From Thalassobellus sp050294475 (lineage in GTDB: Bacteria > Bacteroidota > Bacteroidia > Flavobacteriales > Flavobacteriaceae), in assembly GCA_050294475.1 (NCBI GenBank), contig JBNKOE010000019.1, forward strand, positions 15,921-79,920: a DNA stretch of 64,000 nt. The letters are read 5' to 3'. Every line of letters starts with the position of its first letter. The first letter of the stretch is position 1. The notes beneath the pieces are model-generated. The model worked only from the letters and a program-made list of their open reading frames with translations, did not search any database and was not told where the DNA came from. The translations under genes were made by a program, and so were the position numbers. Below are positions 33,939 through 42,246 of this stretch, one piece after another.

Positions 33939-35624
33939 TTATTTTCTAAAAAATAACGTTTCAAAAGTAGAATTATTTCCAACATTATCAGTCACAATTA
34001 CTTTTAATTTATTCTTAGTATCTGTTATTACGTTATCATTAAAATCGTGAATAAGTGTTTTTGTTTTATAATCGTATTCCATTAAAATCCATTTTCCGTT
34101 AACAGTAGCTCTGTAATTAGAGATACCAGAATCTTTATCGTCAATTTTAATTTTTAAATAGCGATACTTACTAAGCCATTGTCCATTTTTAAAATTAATA
34201 GGTAAAATGGTTGGTTTTATACTATCGGTAGCAAGAGTGTATGTTCCAAGCGTTTTTGTGTTAGTTGTTAATAGTTTTCCTTTTCTTTTTGTATAAGAAT
34301 AAATAGGGTAGTTTTTATAACCTATTAAGCGGGCAATATATAATTTTTGGATGTCTTCATCATTGTATTTACTTACATCAAAAGTTATATTGAAACTTTT
34401 TTTTGCAGGAATAATATTTTTATGAAGGGTTAAAGTGTCATTTTTCACATCAAAATTTATGTAGAAATCATCGTAAAAAGTGCCTTTGTAAAAATTAACA
34501 GCAATATTTTCTTTTTTTAAATTAACCGTTTGGTCGGCTTTTATAAAGTATGGTGTTGTTTCATTAGCTGTAGTTTCAACAATATTGTTTTTAGTTCCTG
34601 TTATATTTATAGTAACCCAAGATTCATTGTTTTTGTAATCGGCTACTCTAATTTTGTAAACAGAATAGGTGCTATCTTCAATATTTAATAGGCCATTATT
34701 TAAAACAGGTTTAAGAAGACTTAGCGGATTGTTCTTTTTAAATAATTTTTGAATGCGTTTCTTTTTAGTTGTATAAATTTCATAATCAATTAATTGATTA
34801 ATATGTTTTGTTTCATTAAAAGAAAATTTTTTAAAATCAATTTCAAAGTTCCTGTTTCCATTTACAAAGGTTTGAATATTGTAAACGCCATTAGAATTTG
34901 CAGCTAGGTCTTGTCTATCGTTTGTCTCAATTCCAAATCCAATATTTCCGTAAGCTTCAATATTTTTTACTACATAATCACCATTTTGTAAAGGAATTAA
35001 GTTTAGCTTTTGTTTAGTGTTCGATTTGTTTACAAAAGAATGATTATCAACAGGGTAAGCATAAACAGATTTAATTATAGGAGCTACGTTATCTTCTATA
35101 TTAATTCCGAAGAGCATAGGATTCATAGGGCGTTCAGCTTTGTCTCTAATTTCAAAATGTAAATGAGGACCACCAGATCCTCCAGAATTTCCACTATACG
35201 CAATTAAACTATCTTTTAATACAGGTAAGGTTTCGGCTGAAGGAAATATTTCTATTTCATAAGATTCTTTTTCATATTGAAGCTTTTTAATATAGGCTTC
35301 TATTTTTGGTGAGAATTTTTGAAGATGTCCATAAACACTTGTGTAGCCATTAGGATGAGTTATATATAAAGCCTTACCGTATCCGAAATGAGAAATTTTT
35401 ATTCGGCTAATATAGCCATTAGCAATAGCTTTCACTTTTAAGCCAACCCGTTGTTGTGTTTTTATATCTAATCCAGAATGAAAATGGTTAGAGCGTAACT
35501 CAGCAAAAGTACCTGAAAGTATTAGAGGAATTTCTAAAGGGTTACTAAAGTAATCTTGTGGATAATTATTTTGAGCATTTGAAATTGCTGAGGAAATAAA
35601 AAGAATAAAAAGGATTAATCGCAT
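33939..35624 (-). CDS. M23 family metallopeptidase (LytM-like)
   Basis: 561 residues. After a signal peptide (residues 1-18) comes the LytM domain: FHSGLDIKTQQRVGLKVKAI with the first zinc His and Asp, and GGPHLHFEIRDKAERPMNP with the H-x-H motif. The zinc site is complete, so endopeptidase activity on peptidoglycan cross-links is likely. The long C-terminal part (about 380 residues) is beta-rich, without a named domain, and probably positions the enzyme. First gene of the operon with the TonB receptor. Confidence 0.85.
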   Translation of the reverse strand: MRLILFILFISSAISNAQNNYPQDYFSNPLEIPLILSGTFAELRSNHFHSGLDIKTQQRVGLKVKAIANGYISRIKISHFGYGKALYITHPNGYTSVYGHLQKFSPKIEAYIKKLQYEKESYEIEIFPSAETLPVLKDSLIAYSGNSGGSGGPHLHFEIRDKAERPMNPMLFGINIEDNVAPIIKSVYAYPVDNHSFVNKSNTKQKLNLIPLQNGDYVVKNIEAYGNIGFGIETNDRQDLAANSNGVYNIQTFVNGNRNFEIDFKKFSFNETKHINQLIDYEIYTTKKKRIQKLFKKNNPLSLLKPVLNNGLLNIEDSTYSVYKIRVADYKNNESWVTINITGTKNNIVETTANETTPYFIKADQTVNLKKENIAVNFYKGTFYDDFYINFDVKNDTLTLHKNIIPAKKSFNITFDVSKYNDEDIQKLYIARLIGYKNYPIYSYTKRKGKLLTTNTKTLGTYTLATDSIKPTILPINFKNGQWLSKYRYLKIKIDDKDSGISNYRATVNGKWILMEYDYKTKTLIHDFNDNVITDTKNKLKVIVTDNVGNNSTFETLFFRK

Positions 35625-35799
35625 AAGTAAGTATTAGTGCTAAAATATTAATTAGATATGAGAACACAAAGAATAAAACAAAAATCAAGCCATAGTGCTG
35701 ATTGTGAGCCATAACTATTAATTTAAAATTTTATGAAAAAACAATTGTAATTTATCAATAGGTATGTTAACTTTGTGAGATAAGTATTGAAATTTGTAA

Positions 35800-36090
35800 A
35801 TGAGTAATATTGAAGATATTGTAGATTCTTTAGAAAACAAAATTAGCAAAGTATTACACAAACTAGAGCTTTTAAAGCAAGCTAATCTTAAATTAACTGA
35901 AGAATTAGAAGTTTCAAAAAAACAAATTCAAAACCAAAAATTGCATATAGCAACTTGGGAAGAAAAGTACGAAGCTCTAAAAATTGCAAATTCAATACTG
36001 GGTAGTGACGATAATAAAAGAGATACTAAGCTTAAAATAAACGCATTAATTAGAGATATAGATCATTGTATTGGTCAACTTTCTGAATAA
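35800..36090 (+). CDS. Small coiled-coil protein (ZapB-like)
   Basis: 96 residues, almost all predicted coiled coil (SLENKISKVLHKLELLKQAN through IQNQKLHIATWEEKYEALK). Size, structure and position 15 nt before zapA suggest a ZapB-like partner in cell division, but no sequence-level proof is visible. Cytoplasmic. Alternative: an unrelated coiled-coil protein of the flavobacterial zapA operon. Confidence 0.65.
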   Translation: MSNIEDIVDSLENKISKVLHKLELLKQANLKLTEELEVSKKQIQNQKLHIATWEEKYEALKIANSILGSDDNKRDTKLKINALIRDIDHCIGQLSE

Positions 36091-36105
36091 AGCAACATAA
36101 ATTCA

Positions 36106-36399
36106 ATGTCAGAAAAGCTTAAAATAAAGTTGTCTATAGCTAATAGGGTATACCCTTTAACTATTGAAGCGAGTCAAGAAGAAGGACTTCGTAAAGCAGC
36201 CAAAAACATTGAAGTTATGATAAAACAGTTTGAGCAAAGTTATTCTGTTCGAGATAAACAAGATGTTTTAGCTATGTGTGCTTTACAATTTGCATCTCAA
36301 GTAGAACAGAAGTCTATAGATAAAGAGAATGTAAATGAGCATGTTGAAGAAAAGCTAAATGCTTTAAATGATTTATTGCATTCGCATTTAGTATCTTAA
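36106..36399 (+). CDS. zapA: Cell division protein ZapA
   Basis: 97 residues. KIKLSIANRVYPLTIEASQEEGLRKAAKNI matches the N-terminal ZapA domain, followed by a coiled-coil helix (QDVLAMCALQFASQVEQKSI). ZapA binds FtsZ and bundles its filaments at the division site. It is the second gene of the operon and is followed by the 6S-like RNA and rny. Confidence 0.87.
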   Translation: MSEKLKIKLSIANRVYPLTIEASQEEGLRKAAKNIEVMIKQFEQSYSVRDKQDVLAMCALQFASQVEQKSIDKENVNEHVEEKLNALNDLLHSHLVS

Positions 36400-36426
36400 A
36401 AACGTTCTTTAAAATAAACTAAAAGT

Positions 36427-36597
36427 TACTGCCTACATTGGTTATTTTTTTTGATAAACTCAACGTTAATTCTTTAAAAAGGGTGAGTTTAAGTTGTAAA
36501 AGCAAGCTGCCTTGAGCAGATCCTTGATCAGCTTGTTAGCCCTAAACTTGTTTTTAAGGAGTTTATACAAAACTTTATACTGGTGTAGGCTTTTTTT
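36427..36597 (+). ncRNA. ssrS: 6S RNA (SsrS-like)
   Basis: The spacer between zapA and rny contains GCCTACA (36431-36437) that closes with TGTAGGC (36584-36590), followed by a run of seven T. Inside are further paired tracts: AAACTCA/TGAGTTT, CAAGCTG/CAGCTTG and AAGTT/AACTT around a central loop. Length (about 170 nt), a closing stem plus terminator, and the zapA-adjacent position match 6S RNA, which binds the housekeeping RNA polymerase. The exact ends are estimates. Confidence 0.7.
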
Positions 36598-36622
36598 ATA
36601 TTTATACAATTAATTAAACACG

Positions 36623-38197
36623 ATGGATAACTCAATTATATTTGCAGTAGGCGGTGTTGTTTTAGGGCTTATTATTGGCTTTATTATAGCAAAAACACTT
36701 GAAAAAAATAATGCTTCAAAGCTTGTAAAAGAAGCGAAAAAAAATGCGGCTTTAATACTTAAAGAAGCTAAAAGTGAAGGTGAATCAATTAAAAAAGATA
36801 AGATACTTCAGGCTAAAGAAAAGTTTTTAGAACTTAAATCAGAACACGAAAAAGTCATTCTTTCTCGCGATAAAAAAATAGCTGAAGCTGAAAAACGTAC
36901 CCGCGATAAAGAATCACAAGTTTCTAGCGAACTTTCAAAAAACACTAAATTAAATCAAAGTCTTCAAGATAAGCTTAAAGACTACAATCATAGAATTGAA
37001 GTTTTTGAAAAGAAACAAGAAGAACTTGACAGATTGCATAAAAGCCAAGTGCAACAGTTAGAAGTTATTTCTAGTCTTTCTGCAGAAGAAGCTAAAGAAC
37101 AGTTAGTAGAGTCTTTAAAAGGTGAAGCTAAAAACGATGCCATGGCATTCATTCAAAGTTCTTTAGAAGAAGCTAAATTAACAGCAGAACAAGATGCTAA
37201 GAAAATTATTATTAACACCATTCAACGCATAGGAACAGAAGAAGCAGTAGATAACTGTGTGTCTGTTTTTAATATAGAATCTGATGATGTTAAAGGTCGT
37301 ATTATTGGTCGTGAAGGACGAAATATACGTGCTATTGAAGCAGCAACAGGTGTTGAGATTATTGTTGATGATACACCAGAAGCTATTATCTTATCATGTT
37401 TTGATTCTGTTAGAAGAGAAATTGCTCGTTTATCATTGCACAAATTAGTTACTGATGGTAGAATTCACCCAGCGAGAATTGAGGAAGTTGTTAAAAAGAC
37501 TCAAAAACAAATAGAGCAAGAGATTATAGAGGTAGGAAAACGTACCGTTATAGATTTAGGAATTCATAATTTACATCCAGAGCTTATTAAGATGGTAGGT
37601 CGTATGAAGTATCGTTCTTCTTACGGACAAAATTTATTACAACACTCACGTGAAGTTGCAAAACTTTGTGGAGTTATGGCAGCCGAATTAGGATTAAATC
37701 CTAAGTTAGCTAAACGTGCTGGTTTATTACATGATATAGGAAAAGTGCCAGATGCCGAAGCAGATATGGAAACACCACATGCTATTTTAGGAATGCAGTG
37801 GGCCGAAAAATATGGTGAAAAAGACGAAGTTTGTAATGCTATTGGAGCGCATCACGATGAAGTAGAAATGAAGTTTTTAATTTCACCAGTTATTCAAGTT
37901 TGTGATGCTATTTCAGGAGCACGTCCAGGAGCGCGTCGTCAAGTTTTAGACAGTTATATACAACGTTTAAAGGATTTAGAAGATATTGCTTTTGGATTTA
38001 GTGGTGTTAAGAAAGCCTATGCTATTCAAGCAGGTAGAGAATTACGTGTTATTGTAGAAAGTGAGAAAGTAGACGATCAAAAAGCAGCCGATTTATCATT
38101 TAGTATTTCTCAAAAAGTACAAACAGATATGACTTATCCTGGTCAGGTTAAAGTAACTGTTATTAGAGAAACAAGAGCAGTTAATATTGCTAAGTAA
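36623..38197 (+). CDS. rny: Ribonuclease Y
   Basis: 524 residues. An N-terminal membrane helix (residues 5-24) is followed by a long coiled coil (about 30-190), a KH RNA-binding domain (VKGRIIGREGRNIRAIEAAT) and an HD domain with LLHDIGKVPDAEAD and a late HHDEVEMK. The HD residues for metal binding are present. RNase Y is a membrane-bound endoribonuclease that starts mRNA decay. Transcribed just downstream of the 6S-like RNA. Confidence 0.92.
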   Translation: MDNSIIFAVGGVVLGLIIGFIIAKTLEKNNASKLVKEAKKNAALILKEAKSEGESIKKDKILQAKEKFLELKSEHEKVILSRDKKIAEAEKRTRDKESQVSSELSKNTKLNQSLQDKLKDYNHRIEVFEKKQEELDRLHKSQVQQLEVISSLSAEEAKEQLVESLKGEAKNDAMAFIQSSLEEAKLTAEQDAKKIIINTIQRIGTEEAVDNCVSVFNIESDDVKGRIIGREGRNIRAIEAATGVEIIVDDTPEAIILSCFDSVRREIARLSLHKLVTDGRIHPARIEEVVKKTQKQIEQEIIEVGKRTVIDLGIHNLHPELIKMVGRMKYRSSYGQNLLQHSREVAKLCGVMAAELGLNPKLAKRAGLLHDIGKVPDAEADMETPHAILGMQWAEKYGEKDEVCNAIGAHHDEVEMKFLISPVIQVCDAISGARPGARRQVLDSYIQRLKDLEDIAFGFSGVKKAYAIQAGRELRVIVESEKVDDQKAADLSFSISQKVQTDMTYPGQVKVTVIRETRAVNIAK

Positions 38198-38203
38198 AAT
38201 TCA

Positions 38204-38223
38204 ATTCCTGCGAAGACAGGAAT
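38204..38223. repeat. REP-like palindrome, copy E
   Basis: ATTCCTGC-GAAG-ACAGGAAT, followed by CTCAT, lies right after the rny stop. One arm base differs from perfect symmetry. Confidence 0.7.
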
Positions 38224-38234
38224 CTCATAAGTAA

Positions 38235-38262
38235 AAAAAATCCAGCAATTGCTGGATTTTTT
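38235..38262. terminator. Terminator downstream of rny
   Basis: AAAAAATCCAGC-AATT-GCTGGATTTTTT is a perfect 12-bp stem with A- and T-runs, between rny and the convergent xerD gene. Confidence 0.85.
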
Positions 38263-38276
38263 AGTTTTGCTAATAA

Positions 38277-38438
38277 TGAACTCATCTTGACTATTTCTAT
38301 TTCTTAAAAAATGGCTAAAATTCACCTATATTTCACTATTATTTTTAGTTATAGCTATGCTATGACTTTCAAAAACTAGTTTATCTAGTTAAATTTCAAC
38401 TTATTTTCGGTTAAAAACAAAAAGTCAAGATAAGTTCA
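38277..38438. repeat. 162-bp element with 15-bp terminal inverted repeats
   Basis: TGAACTCATCTTGAC (38277-38291) and GTCAAGATAAGTTCA (38424-38438) match as inverted repeats at 14 of 15 positions. The inner flanks are weakly complementary as well, so the whole can fold as an imperfect hairpin. No ORF. A MITE-like element is the best guess. Confidence 0.6.
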
Positions 38439-38446
38439 ATTAAAAG

Positions 38447-39343
38447 TTATTTTCTAGGGTGAAATTCTTCAACTACTTTAGTTAAATGACTTTTGTCTAG
38501 ATGCACATAAATCTCTGTAGTTGTAATGCTTTCATGACCAAGCATGAGTTGTATAGAACGCAAATCGGCATTGTTTTGCAATAAGTGTGTTGCGAATGAA
38601 TGTCTGAATGTATGTGGAGAAATACTTTTTTTAAGCTCTATTTTTTCTGCTAGTTGTTTTATTATAGTAAAAATCATAGCTCTGGTTAATTGTTTACCTC
38701 GTCGGTTTAAAAATAAGGTATCCTCAAATCCAGCTTGAATATTTAAATGATTTCGAATTTGAGTTCTATAAATATTTATAAATTTTTGAGTAATACCTAC
38801 AATAGGAACAAAGCGTTGTTTGTCTCCTTTACCTGTTACTTTAATAAAACCTTCATCAAAAAATAAATCAGATAATTTTAAATTTATTAATTCGCTAACA
38901 CGTAAACCACAACCGTATAAAGTTTCTAGCATAGCACGATTACGTTCGCCTTCTGGTTTACTTAAATCAATTGCATTAATAAGGCTATCAATTTCTTCTT
39001 CTGATAAGGTGTCAGGAAGTTTTCTACCTATTTTAGGGGATTCAATTAATTCTAATGGATTTGATGCTCTGTAATCTTCGAAAACTAAATAACTAAAAAA
39101 GCTACGTAATCCAGAAATTAAACGAGATTGAGAACGTGCATTTACATTTTTAGCAATTTCATAAATAAACTGCTGAATGATATCGGGTGTTATTGTAATG
39201 GGAGAAATAGTCATGTTGTTTGCTTCTAAATAAGAAATCAACTTTTTCACATCTAATGCATAATTATCAATGGAGTTTTTTGATAGACCGCGTTCTATCT
39301 TTAAATATAATTGATAATCTTTGAGTGCTTGTTGCCATTTCAT
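38447..39343 (-). CDS. xerD: Site-specific tyrosine recombinase XerD
   Basis: 298 residues from the ATG at 39343. The N-terminal SAM-like core-binding domain (YQLYLKIERGLSKNSIDNYA) is followed by the catalytic domain with the Arg in YGCGLRVSEL, the HxxR box HTFRHSFATHLL, the late LGHESITTTEIYVHL and the Tyr nucleophile. The length matches the family. With a XerC partner it resolves chromosome dimers at dif. Convergent with rny; divergent from the GpsA-TagD fusion gene. Confidence 0.9.
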   Translation of the reverse strand: MKWQQALKDYQLYLKIERGLSKNSIDNYALDVKKLISYLEANNMTISPITITPDIIQQFIYEIAKNVNARSQSRLISGLRSFFSYLVFEDYRASNPLELIESPKIGRKLPDTLSEEEIDSLINAIDLSKPEGERNRAMLETLYGCGLRVSELINLKLSDLFFDEGFIKVTGKGDKQRFVPIVGITQKFINIYRTQIRNHLNIQAGFEDTLFLNRRGKQLTRAMIFTIIKQLAEKIELKKSISPHTFRHSFATHLLQNNADLRSIQLMLGHESITTTEIYVHLDKSHLTKVVEEFHPRK

Positions 39344-39433
39344 ATTACAAATATAATTATATTGCATTTGTAAATTAATTATTAAGAAATTGTTTACTTT
39401 TTAATTAGGCACTAATTGTAGTTAGTAATATTT

Positions 39434-40801
39434 ATGAATAATATAGCAATTATTGGAGCAGGATCATTTGGTACTGCTATATCGGAGCAGTTGTTATCTA
39501 ATGGCAATAATAAAGTGACACTATTTGTGCGTGGTAAAAAACAATGCAAGCAAATAAATAAAAAGAATTTAAATAAAAGATATTTTGAAAACTTCAAATT
39601 AAACTCAAGAATCAAATCATCTTATCATTTTCAAGAGTTAAAGGATTATGAAATTATAATTTTAGCTATACCAAGTAGTCGTTTTGAGTTTTACGAAGAC
39701 ATATTTATTAATAATATTAGTAAAAATGCTTTAATCATAAATATGTCAAAAGGGTTGTTAAAGGATGGAATAACAATACACGACTATTTTTCTTTAAATT
39801 TAAATTTTAAAAATTTTGTTAGTTTAAAAGGTCCTTCTTTTAGTTCTGAGGTTATTGGAAATCATCCTACTTTATTAACGTTAGGATATAGTAATCATGA
39901 CCAAGTAAATAAGATACGAGAGATATTTGAAAACACTATATTTTATTTTGATTTTACAACAGATATAAACGGTGTGGAGTATTTAAGTGCGTTGAAAAAT
40001 ATTTTTGCAATTTACATGGGCAATATTGATGGGAAATTTAATTCCAATAACACCAAATACTTCATTTTAACCCAGTGTTTTAAAGAAATAACAATATTAT
40101 TAAAATACCTTAATTGCGATTCAAAAACAGTGAATTTAGGCTGTGGTATAGGAGACCTATGTTTAACATCTTTATCTGATTTAAGTAGAAATAGAACTTT
40201 GGGTTTAATTATAGGTAAAGGTTTTTTTAATGCTGAAGATAACGTTAATAGTGTTGTTTTAGAAGGTGTTAAGACTTTAAACCTATTAAATAAGATTATA
40301 GATAAGAAGTTAGTTAAAAGTTTACCAATTCTAAATTCACTATTCAATTTTTTCATTTTTAAAAACAAAAAGGTTCTTAATGTAGATTTTGAATCACTAT
40401 TAAAGAATAAATTTAAAACGGTTTTAACTTATGGTACATTTGATCTTTTACATTATGGGCATTTAGAAATTTTAAAGAGAGCAAAGGATTATGGACATAA
40501 ATTAATAGTTGGACTGTCTACCGATGAGTTTAATTTAGTAAAAGGTAAGGTATGCGAATTTAATTTTGAAAAAAGAAAAAAATATTTAGAATCACTAGAC
40601 TTTGTTGATTTAGTAATAGGTGAAAATGAATGGGAGCAAAAAATTGAAGATGTTAAAAAGTATAATGTTGATTACTTTGTAATGGGAGATGATTGGAAAG
40701 GTAAATTTGATTTTTTAGAAGAATATTGCGAAGTAATTTATTTATCAAGAACGAAAGGAGTTTCAACTTCTCAATTAAAAAAGTTACTTAAAGATGAATA
40801 A
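39434..40801 (+). CDS. Fused glycerol-3-phosphate dehydrogenase (GpsA) and glycerol-3-phosphate cytidylyltransferase (TagD)
   Basis: 455 residues. Residues 1 to about 310 are GpsA-like: NAD loop IIGAGSFGTAI, the catalytic Lys in VEYLSALKNIFAIYMG, and CGIGDLCLTSLSDLSRNRTL. Residues about 327-455 are TagD-like: YGTFDLLHYGHLEILKRA (HxGH) and YLSRTKGVSTSQLKK (RTxGxST). Both halves look catalytically intact. Together they would reduce dihydroxyacetone phosphate to sn-glycerol 3-phosphate and couple it to CTP, giving CDP-glycerol. It is followed, with an 8-nt overlap, by a licD gene. I know of no described fusion of exactly this type. Confidence 0.8.
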   Translation: MNNIAIIGAGSFGTAISEQLLSNGNNKVTLFVRGKKQCKQINKKNLNKRYFENFKLNSRIKSSYHFQELKDYEIIILAIPSSRFEFYEDIFINNISKNALIINMSKGLLKDGITIHDYFSLNLNFKNFVSLKGPSFSSEVIGNHPTLLTLGYSNHDQVNKIREIFENTIFYFDFTTDINGVEYLSALKNIFAIYMGNIDGKFNSNNTKYFILTQCFKEITILLKYLNCDSKTVNLGCGIGDLCLTSLSDLSRNRTLGLIIGKGFFNAEDNVNSVVLEGVKTLNLLNKIIDKKLVKSLPILNSLFNFFIFKNKKVLNVDFESLLKNKFKTVLTYGTFDLLHYGHLEILKRAKDYGHKLIVGLSTDEFNLVKGKVCEFNFEKRKKYLESLDFVDLVIGENEWEQKIEDVKKYNVDYFVMGDDWKGKFDFLEEYCEVIYLSRTKGVSTSQLKKLLKDE

Positions 40802-41507
40802 TATTAAGGATTTTCATAAGGAGTTATTATCGCTTTTAAAGAAATTAGATACTATCTGTACTCAAAAGGATATAAAATATAGTCTGTTTGCAGGTACATT
40901 AATAGGTGCTATTCGTCACAAAGGGTTTATACCTTGGGATGATGATGCTGATGTTGTTTTTGAAAGAAGAGAATACGATAAATTTATAGAAGTATTACCA
41001 GCCGATTTTACCATTTTAAGAAATTCATGGGTCACCCGTTTTGTACATAAAGATAATTTGACGGTTTATCTTGATGTTTTTGTTTTTGATACTACATCAA
41101 ATTCTAAATTCTTTCAAAAGTTACAGGTGCTTGGATTAAAACTTGTTCAAGGAACTTTAAAGAATAAGATTATAAAAAATAGAGGAGTGGTAGGATTAAT
41201 TTTATCATTTTTAACATATTTAGCTGGTTTACCTTTTAGTAAAAACTTTAAATTAAGAATATATAATAAATTAGCACAAACATATAAACATAAGGAAGGT
41301 GCGTATATATTTTCATCATTAGATCAATTCAAATATATTGGGCATATGTTGCCAAAAAGTATTTTAAATTTATATCATAAAGTTGATTTTGAAGATACAC
41401 AATTAATGATTTTGGATGGATATGATTTCTATTTAAAGAAGTTTTACGGTGATTATATGAAGGTGCCACCAATTGAAAATCAAATACCAGAGCATGGAAA
41501 TGTTTAA
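40794..41507 (+). CDS. LicD family transferase
   Basis: 237 residues. The LicD core is SLFAGTLIGAIRHKGFIPWD, continuing with a DDDADVVF acidic cluster and a short C-terminal region YGDYMKVPPIENQIPEHG. LicD proteins transfer phosphocholine, and the related eukaryotic FKTN/FKRP transfer glycerol or ribitol phosphate from CDP donors to glycans. Next to a CDP-glycerol-forming fusion, glycerol phosphate transfer is the natural inference. It overlaps the fusion gene by 8 nt, so the two are translated together. Confidence 0.82.
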   Translation: MNNIKDFHKELLSLLKKLDTICTQKDIKYSLFAGTLIGAIRHKGFIPWDDDADVVFERREYDKFIEVLPADFTILRNSWVTRFVHKDNLTVYLDVFVFDTTSNSKFFQKLQVLGLKLVQGTLKNKIIKNRGVVGLILSFLTYLAGLPFSKNFKLRIYNKLAQTYKHKEGAYIFSSLDQFKYIGHMLPKSILNLYHKVDFEDTQLMILDGYDFYLKKFYGDYMKVPPIENQIPEHGNV

Positions 41508-41584
41508 AGTATGTATTTAAAAGGATATATAACTCCTTGAAATACATATTATTGGGGTTAAACGTATTAAATTATGAGAATTTG

Positions 41585-41618
41585 TTTGTTAATTTTTAAA
41601 AAAAACAACTTATTTTTG
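41585..41618 (+). promoter_or_regulatory. Promoter of the outer-membrane barrel gene
   Basis: TTTG (41585-41588) and TATTTTTG (41611-41618) are separated by 22 nt, close to the Bacteroidota -33/-7 pattern. The leader to the ATG at 41651 is short. Confidence 0.6.
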
Positions 41619-41650
41619 CTGCAAATTAATCAAATAAACATTTAAATATT

Positions 41651-42166
41651 ATGAAAAAATTATTATTTGCTGCTATTGCAGTATTAGGATTAACAAGTGT
41701 AAATGCGCAAGACTCTGTCAACAGTGGAAATGCATTATCAGAAGGTAGTTGGGTGATTGAGGCTAATACAGGCTCTTGGACAACAGGAAGTACGGCTTTT
41801 TCTTTGCTATCAATTGATGGTAGTACCGAGTATTCTATAGGTGCAGAAGCAGGCTATTTTGTTATGGATGATTTAGCTATTAAAGGAGGATTAGGTTATA
41901 GCGATGCTGACTATTCTGATGGTAGTTTTGTGTATAAAGTAGGAGTTAAATACTACTTAGCTAGTCAGTTCCCTATTGGTGTTGATTTCACTGGAGCATC
42001 TTCAAATGGAGAAAGTGCGAGTTGGGTTGGAACTCAGGCAGGTTATGCTTGGTTTGTTGCTGACAATATTAGTATTGAGCCTACTTTAAGATATAATATT
42101 ACTTTAGATAATATGAAAGCAGAAAGTGCATTCCAAGGATTAATTGGGTTTGCATTACATTTCTAA
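41651..42166 (+). CDS. Small outer-membrane beta-barrel protein
   Basis: 171 residues. Signal peptide (residues 1-20, ending SVNAQ) followed by alternating strands such as YSIGAEAGYFVMDDLAIKGG and FVYKVGVKYYLAS, and a typical final strand GLIGFALHF with a terminal Phe for the BAM complex. Eight strands are likely. A porin or OmpW/OmpA-like adaptor is possible; function unknown. It has its own promoter and terminator and is separate from the LicD operon. Confidence 0.82.
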   Translation: MKKLLFAAIAVLGLTSVNAQDSVNSGNALSEGSWVIEANTGSWTTGSTAFSLLSIDGSTEYSIGAEAGYFVMDDLAIKGGLGYSDADYSDGSFVYKVGVKYYLASQFPIGVDFTGASSNGESASWVGTQAGYAWFVADNISIEPTLRYNITLDNMKAESAFQGLIGFALHF

Positions 42167-42190
42167 AGAAAAATAAAATAACATTTTATT

Positions 42191-42220
42191 AAACCGAAGT
42201 ATAATAACTTCGGTTTTTTT
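42191..42220 (+). terminator. Terminator after the barrel gene
   Basis: AAACCGAAGT-ATAATA-ACTTCGGTTTTTTT has a 10-bp stem followed by a T-run. Confidence 0.85.
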
Positions 42221-42246
42221 ATGTAATTTTTTAATACATTTACTTC

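Noticed and set aside
31464..35624. TonB receptor and M23 peptidase as part of a polysaccharide utilisation locus
   Set aside because: No SusD gene, glycoside hydrolase or SusC signature is nearby; the receptor is of the general type.
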